From JBJXGC01 sp046154545 (GTDB taxonomy: Bacteria; Chloroflexota; Dehalococcoidia; Tepidiformales; Tepidiformaceae), in contig JBJXGC010000313.1 of assembly GCA_046154545.1 (NCBI GenBank), positions 1 to 14,705 of the forward strand: a stretch of DNA of 14,705 nt. Reading direction: 5' to 3'. Shown piece by piece: positions 1-5,466 of this stretch; position 1 is the first letter of the stretch; the number at the start of each line of letters is the position of its first letter. A model generated the notes under the pieces. It saw nothing but the letters and a program-made list of their open reading frames with translations, did not search any database and was not told the DNA's origin. The position numbers and the translations under genes are program-made.

Positions 1-69
1 GTGAGCAAGCGCCGCGATGGTAGCCGGGGCGAGGAGGTGAGCGCTCACCGGCATCGCCCCGATCACCAT
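1..69 (-). CDS. 5' end of an unidentified minus-strand gene (partial)
   Basis: A minus-strand reading frame starts with ATG at 67-69 and runs open through the window edge, giving 23 residues that begin MVIGAMPVSAHLLAPATI. On the minus strand the ATG is preceded by GAAGGAG with a 7-nt spacer, one of the best Shine-Dalgarno sequences in the window, which is the main reason to believe this start. The peptide is hydrophobic and could be the start of a membrane or metabolic protein, but it is too short to assign. The gene is divergent from the Trm112-like gene. Confidence 0.55.
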   Translation of the reverse strand, partial: MVIGAMPVSAHLLAPATIAALAH

Positions 70-163
70 CCCAGCACTCCTTCACAGTCGTGCTACTGGA
101 CCAGGCGCGCCATCAAACCGCCCGCTCCACGCCTTCGCGCAAAACTTTGAACCCCACCCGGCC

Positions 164-175
164 CAGCGGCCGCTG
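164..175. promoter_or_regulatory. 12-bp perfect palindrome in a divergent intergenic region
   Basis: CAGCGGCCGCTG is its own reverse complement and lies between two divergent start codons (69 on minus, 203 on plus), about 15 bp before the predicted -10 box of the plus-strand gene. The position fits an operator. In DNA this GC-rich, a palindrome of this length could also be chance. Confidence 0.25.
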
Positions 176-189
176 CGGTTGGCGTGTAG

Positions 190-195
190 TAGGAT
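190..195 (+). promoter_or_regulatory. Predicted -10 box (TAGGAT) for a leaderless Trm112-like gene
   Basis: TAGGAT ends 7 nt before the ATG at 203, the spacing expected when transcription starts at or next to the start codon. The gene has no convincing Shine-Dalgarno for this ATG, and I see no clear -35 box. The same arrangement recurs before three other genes in the window. Confidence 0.4.
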
Positions 196-202
196 GGCAC
201 CA

Positions 203-388
203 ATGCGCCACGACCTCATGGAGATCCTCGTCTGCCCGCTCTGCAAGGCCGAACTGACCCTCGCCGCGACCCGCGAAGGGGATGGCGAGGTCATGGAAGG
301 CACGCTCACCTGCACGTCCTGCAACGAGGTCTACCCGATCGAGGACGGCATCCCCAACCTCCTGCCACCCGACCTGCGCGACGCATGA
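203..388 (+). CDS. Trm112 family zinc-ribbon protein
   Basis: This 61-residue protein has the small Trm112 fold: MRHDLMEILVCPLCK at the N-terminus, a second zinc knuckle CTSC and the C-terminal YPIEDGIPNLLP. Cysteines 11, 14, 37 and 40 form two CxxC pairs that would bind one zinc ion. In eukaryotes and archaea Trm112 activates methyltransferases acting on tRNA, rRNA and release factors; bacterial members are mostly uncharacterised, and YcaR-like proteins belong here. In-frame alternatives at 179 (TTG) and 194 (ATG) would add residues. I chose 203 because the family normally starts just before this motif and a TAGGAT box lies 7 nt upstream. The stop overlaps the next start (ATGA), so the two genes are probably translationally coupled. 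Confidence 0.85.
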   Translation: MRHDLMEILVCPLCKAELTLAATREGDGEVMEGTLTCTSCNEVYPIEDGIPNLLPPDLRDA

Positions 389-666
389 CGGCGCCAGCGG
401 AAGCCGCCATCCCCGAATGGCCGCATAAGCCGGCGCCGCCCGAGCCGAAGCGCCTGCTCCCGGAGTGGCCCCTCCTCAGCCGGGGCCTCGCGCTCGGTGC
501 GACGGCGGCGGCCGCCCTTGCCGTGGCCGGGTTCGCCGCCCGCCGCGGCCCGCTCACTGCGGTGGCCTTCACGCCCGCGTTCACGATCGTTGCCGGGCTC
601 TTCGCCTGGGCGGCGGCGATCCATCTCAGCGGTGGCGAAAAGTTCGACGACCACCGCTGGGTCTGA
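385..666 (+). CDS. Small two-helix membrane protein, function unknown
   Basis: The 93-residue product has a Pro/Glu-rich cytosolic-looking N-terminus (about residues 1-32) and two hydrophobic segments, roughly 35-52 and 57-81, separated by a short ARRGP turn, then a polar tail ending HRWV. It looks like a helical hairpin in the membrane. The start ATG shares bases with the upstream TGA (ATGA), so it is coupled to the Trm112-like gene. Its stop is 6 bp from the convergent folK stop. I do not recognise the family; the overlap and codon use support a real gene. Confidence 0.65.
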   Translation: MTAPAEAAIPEWPHKPAPPEPKRLLPEWPLLSRGLALGATAAAALAVAGFAARRGPLTAVAFTPAFTIVAGLFAWAAAIHLSGGEKFDDHRWV

Positions 667-672
667 CCCTCT

Positions 673-1155
673 TCAGAGGGCCGCGCCGGTGCGCACCACT
701 CCGTCCATGCCCACAGCTGCCAGTACCTCGACGGCGCGGCTGCCCAGGACCGGCAGCGGCCCGGGCCAGACCTCGGCCAGCGGCGCGAGGACGAAGGCCC
801 GCTCCGCGATGCGCGGATGGGGCAGGGTGAGTTCCGCCGAGTCGAGCGACTGTTCGCCGGAGAAGATCAGGTCGATATCGATCGGCCGCGGACCCCAGCG
901 GCGGCCGGGGCGGCGGCCGAGGCGCCATTCGACCGACTTCGCGAGCCGGAGGAGTTCGAGCGGCGCCAGGGCGGTCTCGCCAGCCAGGGCGGCGTTGAGA
1001 AAGGGCGGTTGGTCGGCCGGCACCGGCGCCGTCTCCCAGATGGAGGAGCGGGCTGTGACCTGGACGCCGCCCTCCTGGAGCATGGCGACGGCGGCCCGCA
1101 GATTTTCCAGGCGGGCGCCCAGGTTCGAACCGAGGGCCAGCACGACAGCGGTCAT
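673..1155 (-). CDS. folK: 2-amino-4-hydroxy-6-hydroxymethyldihydropteridine diphosphokinase (HPPK)
   Basis: FolK transfers pyrophosphate from ATP to 6-hydroxymethyl-7,8-dihydropterin, the step before dihydropteroate synthase in folate synthesis. The 160-residue product has the normal length. It shows LGSNLG at residues 8-13, the signature RWGPRPIDIDLI at 86-97 with the Mg-binding aspartates D93 and D95, and LPHPRIAERAFVLAPLAE at 111-128. The ATG at 1153-1155 follows GAGGAAGG with a 5-nt spacer and lies 1 nt after the folP stop (TGAgATG), so folP and folK are coupled. A longer open frame up to 1239 lies inside folP and was rejected. Confidence 0.95.
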   Translation of the reverse strand: MTAVVLALGSNLGARLENLRAAVAMLQEGGVQVTARSSIWETAPVPADQPPFLNAALAGETALAPLELLRLAKSVEWRLGRRPGRRWGPRPIDIDLIFSGEQSLDSAELTLPHPRIAERAFVLAPLAEVWPGPLPVLGSRAVEVLAAVGMDGVVRTGAAL

Positions 1156-1156
1156 C

Positions 1157-2026
1157 TCAACCTTCCTCGGGGCCGTGGCGCCAGGCCCCTCGCACCGCCG
1201 CGTCGGCCATCCGGGCCACGCGCACCATCGCGCGGACATCGTGCACGCGGACGATGTCCGCGCCGCCCGCGATGGCCAGGGCTACGAGCGCGGCCGTGCC
1301 CTCGAGGCGGTCGTCCACGGGCGTACCGAGGACGTGGCCGATGGTCGACTTACGGGAGACGCCGAGGAGCAACGGTAGCTCGAGCGCCCAGAGCTCCGGC
1401 AGGCGCCGGACCATCTCCAGGTTCTCTCCGGGAGTCCAGCCGAACCCGAACCCGGGGTCTGCGACGACTCGCGCTCGCGGGATGCCGGCCGCATCGGCCG
1501 CGGCAAGGGTCTCGCGGATGCCGGCGATGACGCCCTCGACCACGTCCTGGGGCGGGCGGCCGCGCTGGTTGTGCATGGCGAACAGGGGGACCCCGGCCGT
1601 TGCGACCACCGTGGCCATCGCCAGGTCGCGGCGCAGCCCGAAGATGTCGTTTACGGCGTCGGCTCCGGCCGCCAGGGCCGCGGCCGCTACTGACGCATGG
1701 TAGGTATCGACCGAGATCGGCAGGCCCGTGGCCGCACGCACGGCGGCGAGGGCGGGGAGCAGCCGGGCCGCTTCCCCGGCCTCGTCCAGCTCGAGAGCGC
1801 CGGGACGGCTTGACTCGGCGCCGATATCGAGCAGGTCCGCGCCTTCAGCCTCGAACTGGCGGGCCAGCGCGGCGGCGGCCGCGGGATCGCTCAGGCCGTC
1901 ACCGCTGAAGCTATCAGGCGTCACATTGAGGACGCCCATCACGTAGGTGCGCTCGCCCCAGCGGAAGGCGCGGTCCCGGATGTGGAGGCAGGGCGCCGAA
2001 TAGCAGCGGTCCGCCGGCGTCGCCAC
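1157..2026 (-). CDS. folP: Dihydropteroate synthase
   Basis: FolP condenses 6-hydroxymethyldihydropterin pyrophosphate with p-aminobenzoate to dihydropteroate; it is the sulfonamide target. Starting at GTG 2026 it has 289 residues, a normal length. Motifs in order are NVTPDSFSGDG at 34-44, DIGAESSRPG at 67-76, SVDT at 105-108, ND at 126-127, DPGFGFG at 190-196, GVSRKS at 222-227 and RVHDV at 260-264; together these line the pterin and PABA sites. The frame stays open to an ATG at 2119, but that extension would translate the palindromic repeat at 2051-2100 into low-complexity residues, so I prefer GTG 2026. GTG 2050 is an alternative preceded by a purine-rich stretch. The product feeds FolK's neighbouring step, with folK starting 1 nt downstream. 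Confidence 0.93.
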   Translation of the reverse strand: MATPADRCYSAPCLHIRDRAFRWGERTYVMGVLNVTPDSFSGDGLSDPAAAAALARQFEAEGADLLDIGAESSRPGALELDEAGEAARLLPALAAVRAATGLPISVDTYHASVAAAALAAGADAVNDIFGLRRDLAMATVVATAGVPLFAMHNQRGRPPQDVVEGVIAGIRETLAAADAAGIPRARVVADPGFGFGWTPGENLEMVRRLPELWALELPLLLGVSRKSTIGHVLGTPVDDRLEGTAALVALAIAGGADIVRVHDVRAMVRVARMADAAVRGAWRHGPEEG

Positions 2027-2050
2027 CGCTATCGCCCCCGCCGAGGACAC

Positions 2051-2100
2051 AGCTCCCCCTCGCCCCGCGCACGGGGAGAGGGGGCCGGGGGGTGAGGGCC
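2051..2100. repeat. GC-rich palindromic intergenic repeat element
   Basis: The arms CCCCCTC (2055-2061) and GAGGGGG (2078-2084) pair, and after one mismatch CCCCG (2063-2067) pairs with CGGGG (2072-2076) around a 4-nt loop, giving a 12-bp hairpin. It is followed by a GC-rich flank GGGGGGTGAGGG. From memory, this resembles an interspersed motif (CCCTCACCCCC..CCCCTCTCCC...GGGAGAGGGG) seen between genes in many GC-rich bacteria. Only one copy is in this window, so its repeat status is an inference. It sits between the M67 gene and folP and falls inside the over-long folP frame. Confidence 0.55.
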
Positions 2101-2140
2101 ACGCCGGCCGGCCGGCCATTCGCCGATGCTCATCCGGGAA

Positions 2141-2566
2141 CTACTCCTCATCCGTGATGGCGAATTCGTGCTCCGTCGCCGCGCCATCTTCGATGAAGAA
2201 CACCCGCGCATGCGGCTTCGCCCGGTCGGCCACACCGATGACGAAGTGCACGTAGGGGGGGCCGAAAAACGTGCCCATCATGCGGATGTCGGTGGGGCTG
2301 GGGCGAGCCTCGCTGCCGGTGTGGGAGTGGTAGAAGCCGGCCAGTTCGCTGCCTTCGGCGTCCATCGTCCGGGTAATGCGGAGCTGCTCAAGCCCGTCGA
2401 TCTTGAAGCGGTAGGGGCTGGCTTCGACGTTCTTCGCGCGGTGGACGGCGATGACGGTGCCGTCGCGGGCGGCCAGCAGCCCACAGCATTCGACCGGGGC
2501 GTCCTCCAGGGCGTGGGCGATCATCGCCGCGAGGTGTTCCTGCTTCAGGGTGACGATGACGGCCAT
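2141..2566 (-). CDS. M67 family (JAMM/MPN+) metallopeptidase
   Basis: The 141-residue product is a stand-alone JAMM zinc peptidase. The full signature is present: E26 in VECCGLL, then H80-S-H82, seven residues, S90 and D93 (HSHTGSEARPSPTD). Bacterial members of this size (Mec+/RadC-like JAB group) remove small ubiquitin-like sulfur carriers or cleave peptide and isopeptide bonds; in actinobacteria Mec+ releases cysteine from CysO. No ThiS/MoaD/CysO-like carrier is visible here, so the substrate is open. I chose ATG 2566 over 2578 or 2593 because GGAGGG lies 4 nt upstream and the fold begins there. It is followed on the same strand by folP after about 114 bp. Confidence 0.9.
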   Translation of the reverse strand: MAVIVTLKQEHLAAMIAHALEDAPVECCGLLAARDGTVIAVHRAKNVEASPYRFKIDGLEQLRITRTMDAEGSELAGFYHSHTGSEARPSPTDIRMMGTFFGPPYVHFVIGVADRAKPHARVFFIEDGAATEHEFAITDEE

Positions 2567-2620
2567 CCGTCCCTCCATGCTCACGTGGGCCACATTGTAG
2601 GCCGCCGCCGCCCGCGCACG

Positions 2621-2651
2621 AAAAAGGCCTCCGTTTTGGGCGGAGGCCTTT
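2621..2651 (-). terminator. Rho-independent terminator of the secreted-protein gene
   Basis: A perfect 11-bp stem (2623-2633 with 2641-2651, arm AAAGGCCTCCG) has a 7-nt loop. Read on the minus strand, the stem runs straight into TTTTT (2621-2625 region), as expected for a terminator about 20 nt after the stop at 2673. It separates this gene from the downstream M67-folP-folK cluster. Confidence 0.85.
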
Positions 2652-2672
2652 GTGCTGGATGGGAGCGGCTCG

Positions 2673-3077
2673 CTAGCCGCAGCTTTCGTTGTTCGAGTCC
2701 TTGAGGCGCGGGCTGGACACGGCCGTCTTCATGATGATGACGACGCCCGAGAACTGGGGGATGTTGACGATGCCGCCGGCGGACGACGTGTTCACGTAGG
2801 CGGGGACGCTGTCCACGGCCGTGTTGAAGTAGTGCTGCCAGGTCTGGGCGGCGCCATCCCAGATGTAGACCGAGCTCCACGAGGTGCTTGGCAGGCAGGC
2901 GATGAACTGATCGGGCGCCACGGGGCCGCCGAGGGGGCCGCCGACGAGGTTGAACCCGGTCGAAAGGTTGGTGTTGCGCACGCCAGCGGTGACGACGCCA
3001 AGGCTGCCACCGAGAAGGGCGGCGATGCCGAGTGATGCCGTGACAACGGCGAATGTCTTGCTTCGAATCCACTTCAT
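2673..3077 (-). CDS. Small secreted protein with an FNLVG-type domain
   Basis: The 134-residue product starts MKWIRSKTFAVVTASLGIAALLGG, a typical signal peptide or N-terminal anchor with basic residues followed by a hydrophobic stretch to about residue 30. The mature part has STGFNLVGGPLGG, then VYIWD..QTWQHYFN and a Ser-rich C-terminus ending in a Cys-Gly. I recall an alternating pattern of this type (G-[WF]-N-L-V ... WD..W..Y) in exported proteins of Chloroflexota, where it occurs singly or in tandem; its role is not established. Two cysteines could form a disulfide. The start ATG is preceded by GGAGG with about 10 nt spacing; the open frame further upstream to 3197 is not convincing. A strong terminator follows. 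Confidence 0.75.
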   Translation of the reverse strand: MKWIRSKTFAVVTASLGIAALLGGSLGVVTAGVRNTNLSTGFNLVGGPLGGPVAPDQFIACLPSTSWSSVYIWDGAAQTWQHYFNTAVDSVPAYVNTSSAGGIVNIPQFSGVVIIMKTAVSSPRLKDSNNESCG

Positions 3078-3128
3078 CTTGTCTGATCCTCCCGGGTGCC
3101 GCGTGCGGCAACCCATACAACCGGCAGA

Positions 3129-3219
3129 GTTACGGTAACACTGGGGTCGCCGTACGTGCACCGAGGGAAACGGCCGGCCACGCACGTAGGTTGCCACACC
3201 GGCGTAAAACCTGCGTAAA
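3129..3219. promoter_or_regulatory. Cluster of short inverted and direct repeats between divergent genes
   Basis: The 200-bp region between the divergent starts at 3077 and 3278 holds three ordered motifs. One is the 11-bp palindrome GTTACGGTAAC at 3129-3139. The second is a perfect 7-bp inverted repeat, TACGTGC at 3153-3159 with GCACGTA at 3182-3188. The third is a direct repeat GCGTAAA at 3202-3208 and 3213-3219, exactly 11 bp apart (one helical turn). These look like binding sites for a regulator, but no regulator is linked to them here. Confidence 0.35.
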
Positions 3220-3263
3220 TACGGTTGCCGCGGCGGCTACCGCGAGTGCCTGCGGCTCTCCCG

Positions 3264-3269
3264 TACAAT
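3264..3269 (+). promoter_or_regulatory. Predicted -10 box (TACAAT) for a leaderless phosphatase gene
   Basis: TACAAT matches the -10 consensus at five of six positions and ends 8 nt before the ATG at 3278. No Shine-Dalgarno precedes that ATG and I see no -35 box at the right distance, so transcription probably begins at or near the start codon. Confidence 0.5.
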
Positions 3270-3277
3270 GGCCGGGT

Positions 3278-3904
3278 ATGACCACTGACGTCCTCCTCGT
3301 CCGCCACGCCCAGACCCACGGCAACGTTAACAACCTCTTTTGTGGGCACACGGAAACGCCCCTGACCGCGCTCGGTACGGCCCAGGCCCGCGCCCTGGGG
3401 CGGCGGCTGGCCCCCATCCGGATAGACGCAGCCGTCTCCAGCGACCTCTCCCGGGCGGCCGATACTGCCCGTCACGCGCTCGACGGGCGCCCCGTTACGG
3501 TGGCCCTCGATGCCCGCTTGCGGGAGATGCACTACGGAGACTGGGAGGCGCTCGAGGGCAAAGCCCTGGGCGAACAGCACCCGGAGCTGATGCGCGAGTT
3601 CTTCCAGGGGAAGCGCCCGGCCCCGGGCGGCGAGACCATCGCCCAGCTCCGGGAGCGCACCGCCAGCGCCATACGGGAACTCGTGGACCTCCACCGTGGC
3701 GGCACGGTCATGGTCGTCTCCCATGGCAACGCCATCCAGGCGATGCTGGCCGAACTGTTGGGGCTGACGATTGAGGCCACCTGGACGTTCGCCTTCGACA
3801 ACGCCTCGCTCACCCGCCTGCACTTTTCGCAGAGCGGCCGCCTCACCGTCCGGTCGATCAACGATGCGACCCATACCGAGGGGCTGGGCGAACTCCACGC
3901 CTGA
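3278..3904 (+). CDS. Histidine phosphatase (phosphoglycerate mutase-like) family protein
   Basis: The 208-residue product belongs to the histidine phosphatase superfamily. The catalytic RHAQTHGN motif is at residues 9-16 with phospho-acceptor H10, R59 lies in SSDLSRA, E83 in LREMHYGDWE, and the second catalytic histidine H149 in VSHGN. Length and motif layout fit cofactor-dependent mutase-like phosphatases (CobC, GpmB or PspA types) rather than true glycolytic mutase, which is longer. Substrate cannot be read from sequence: alpha-ribazole phosphate, phosphoserine and sugar phosphates are candidates. I chose ATG 3278 because the fold starts there and a TACAAT box lies 8 nt upstream. It converges with the M23 gene, stop codons 12 bp apart. 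Confidence 0.88.
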   Translation: MTTDVLLVRHAQTHGNVNNLFCGHTETPLTALGTAQARALGRRLAPIRIDAAVSSDLSRAADTARHALDGRPVTVALDARLREMHYGDWEALEGKALGEQHPELMREFFQGKRPAPGGETIAQLRERTASAIRELVDLHRGGTVMVVSHGNAIQAMLAELLGLTIEATWTFAFDNASLTRLHFSQSGRLTVRSINDATHTEGLGELHA

Positions 3905-3916
3905 ATCGCGGGACTC

Positions 3917-4861
3917 CTACCGTACGAGGGCTTTGGGGGTGGGCGTGGCCCGCGGGGGACGGGGCGTCGGCGTGGGCGTGAGCGTCGGGGTCGCCGTCGG
4001 CGTCGGGGTGTTGGTCGGGCGTGGGGTGGCGGTCGGCTCCGGGGTCGGAGTAGCCGGGACGGGTGTGGCCGAGTCCCCGGTCCTGGACCCGGGGAAGTAG
4101 AGCGGCCCGCTGGAGAGCGGTGTGCCCGGCGGGATATGGAATTCGAGGTAGCTCTCCGGGTTGACGCGGACGCCGGCGTACCAGATTTCGAAGTGGACAT
4201 GTTCGCCGGTGGAGTAGCCGCTCGAACCGGAGATCCCGAGCACCGTCTCCACCGTCACCTGGTCGCCGGGCGCCACCAGGAGCTTGCTGAAGTGGCCGTA
4301 GAGGCTCCCCCAGTGTTCGCCGCAATCGACGATCACGTGGTTGCCATACGAATACGAATAGGCGGCAGCGGTGACGGTGCCGGCGCAGGACGAGTACACG
4401 GGCGTCCGGAAGAGCCCATCGAGGGCGAGGTCGATGCCACCGTGGATCAGTCCACCGCCGCGGGCAGCACCGTAGCGATCGGTGACGGCGAAGCCGGACT
4501 GGAGTGGCATGCGGAAGCGGCCGTTGGCGGACTGTTCGCGCTGGGTTTGTGCGGCTGAGGCCTCGGCGGGCGGTTCCGGGGGCGCTTCGATCGCGCCCTC
4601 GGCGGCGTGTGCCTGCTCCTGCTGTCCGGCGGTGAGGGTGGGGCTGGCTTCGGCCCCCGGGACCGGATCCCAGCCACGCGGTTCGGCCAGCGGCGCCACC
4701 GTGCCCGCCTCGGTGGTAGCCGGTGGCGCCGGATCGTCGCCGGCGGCGGCGGGCTCGCGCGGGAAGGCGGCGATACTCAACGCACCGAGCACCGTCCCCG
4801 CGGAAAGGAGCCCGAGCGTAAGACGAGGGATCGTGATGATCTTGCGGATTCGAACGAGCAT
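3917..4861 (-). CDS. Membrane-anchored M23 (LytM) peptidase with Thr-Pro-rich tail
   Basis: The 314-residue product begins with a basic N-terminus and a hydrophobic segment (about 12-33) that anchors or exports it. A Pro/Ala/Glu-rich linker follows to about 115, then the LytM domain. All expected zinc and catalytic residues are present: H140 and D144 in HGGID, H190 in LYGH, and H221 and H223 in EHVHFE. Such enzymes cut peptidoglycan cross-links, so it should act outside the membrane on the cell wall or a related substrate. The last 45-50 residues are Thr-Pro repeats, probably a surface linker. I chose ATG 4861; an in-frame TTG at 4885 would add eight residues but lies in an inverted repeat. 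No Shine-Dalgarno is evident. Confidence 0.88.
   Translation of the reverse strand: MLVRIRKIITIPRLTLGLLSAGTVLGALSIAAFPREPAAAGDDPAPPATTEAGTVAPLAEPRGWDPVPGAEASPTLTAGQQEQAHAAEGAIEAPPEPPAEASAAQTQREQSANGRFRMPLQSGFAVTDRYGAARGGGLIHGGIDLALDGLFRTPVYSSCAGTVTAAAYSYSYGNHVIVDCGEHWGSLYGHFSKLLVAPGDQVTVETVLGISGSSGYSTGEHVHFEIWYAGVRVNPESYLEFHIPPGTPLSSGPLYFPGSRTGDSATPVPATPTPEPTATPRPTNTPTPTATPTLTPTPTPRPPRATPTPKALVR
3932..4066 (-). repeat. Degenerate Thr-Pro-coding repeat tract in the M23 gene
   Basis: About 45 codons encode TPTP/TATP-type residues, read on the plus strand as imperfect GGCGTC/GGGGTC hexamers. It is coding and in frame. Such tracts usually form stiff, often glycosylated linkers, and are prone to slippage, so length may vary between strains. 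Confidence 0.7.
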
Positions 4862-4877
4862 CTTGTGTGTTACTTCG

Positions 4878-4911
4878 GCGGTCAAACGCCCGCTGGCCAG
4901 CCCTTGACCGC
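4878..4911. promoter_or_regulatory. Inverted repeat upstream of the M23 peptidase
   Basis: GCGGTCAA (4878-4885) and TTGACCGC (4904-4911) are perfect 8-bp inverted copies 18 bp apart. A separate 10-bp palindrome GCTGGCCAGC (4892-4901) lies between them. The element ends 16 bp before the peptidase ATG at 4861 and could be an operator or an mRNA hairpin controlling initiation. Confidence 0.4.
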
Positions 4912-5373
4912 TAACTTACGCGGGCCAGGACGCCCGGCAGGGACGGGCGATTCCCCTATTCGGCCGGGGCCGGGGGCCGGCGCCGGCGCGGCTTCGTTGT
5001 GGGTGGGGTTCATGGTTTCGCGCGGCCATGGACGGCGGCCCACGTCGCGCGAGCAGGTCCACCAGCACGACGGTGAACGGGTGCCGGGATGTGACCCGGG
5101 CCATGGCGGCGGTCGCCCCGCTCTCGGGGACCGGTGACGATGGGGCCAGCGCGGCGCTTGCTCACGCGCGCTACGGAGAGGGCCTTCGTCCGCTCCAACC
5201 GCCGCGCGACAGCGGTGGTGAGGGCGCACAAATGATCAAAGGTCCAAAAAGGGACCGAAGACGAGCGGACGAGCACGCCACCCGTGGCCCCGGCCGAATC
5301 GCCCTTTGTACGCTTGATCTCTTGCGTCTCATCGATGTCGTGCCACCGCAAACGCTGAGCCCCACTCGCTTCG
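4912..5373. other. Gene-free stretch upstream of the rpsF operon
   Basis: No convincing gene is visible on either strand. Open frames here have proline/arginine-rich, shadow-like translations. One minus-strand frame (4916-5104, MARVTSRHPFTVVLVDLL at its start) has GC-rich third positions for about 30 codons but no Shine-Dalgarno and degrades into Arg/Pro repeats. I see no tRNA, tmRNA, SRP RNA or RNase P signature. Small hairpins occur, for example CCGGG/CCCGG near 5090-5105 and GGTCC (5241-5245) with GGACC (5252-5256) around an A-rich loop. It may hold a small RNA or regulatory DNA I cannot identify. Confidence 0.5.
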
Positions 5374-5402
5374 TTGAGTGCAGCCGCGGCCGGTGCTACC
5401 CT
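5374..5402 (+). promoter_or_regulatory. Predicted promoter of the rpsF-ssb-rpsR operon
   Basis: TTGAGT (5374-5379) and TACCCT (5397-5402) are separated by 17 nt, and the -10 is preceded by TGC, an extended -10 feature. Transcription would start near 5409 and leave a leader of about 58 nt before the rpsF ATG. It is the best -35/-10 pair I found in the 600-bp gap. Confidence 0.5.
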
Positions 5403-5412
5403 CAGCGCTTAC

Positions 5413-5454
5413 GCCGGATTCCGCCTCGGTTCACCGGGGAAACCCATCGCCGGC
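5413..5454 (+). promoter_or_regulatory. Structured rpsF leader, candidate S6:S18 binding element
   Basis: The leader folds into a two-part stem: outer GCCGG (5413-5417) with CCGGC (5450-5454), and inner CCUCGG (5424-5429) with CCGGGG (5434-5439) closed by a UUCA tetraloop (one U-G pair). A CCG trinucleotide (5421-5423) sits in the internal loop. Many bacteria have an rpsF leader bound by the S6:S18 complex with a conserved CCG in an internal loop; this element matches in position and outline, but I cannot test it against that family's model. Confidence 0.4.
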
Positions 5455-5466
5455 CAATGGAGACCC

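Noticed and set aside
1120..1135. tRNA-like GGTTCGAACC sequence
   Set aside because: It lies within the folK coding region on the opposite strand, with no acceptor or anticodon arms around it.
2027..2119. N-terminal extension of folP to ATG 2119
   Set aside because: The extra 31 residues are mostly the translation of a GC-rich palindromic repeat, with no similarity to the FolP fold, so GTG 2026 is preferred.
4916..5104. Minus-strand 62-codon frame upstream of the rpsF operon
   Set aside because: Its first 30 codons have GC-rich third positions, but it lacks a Shine-Dalgarno or a TANNNT box and turns into Arg/Pro repeats. Not enough to call a gene.
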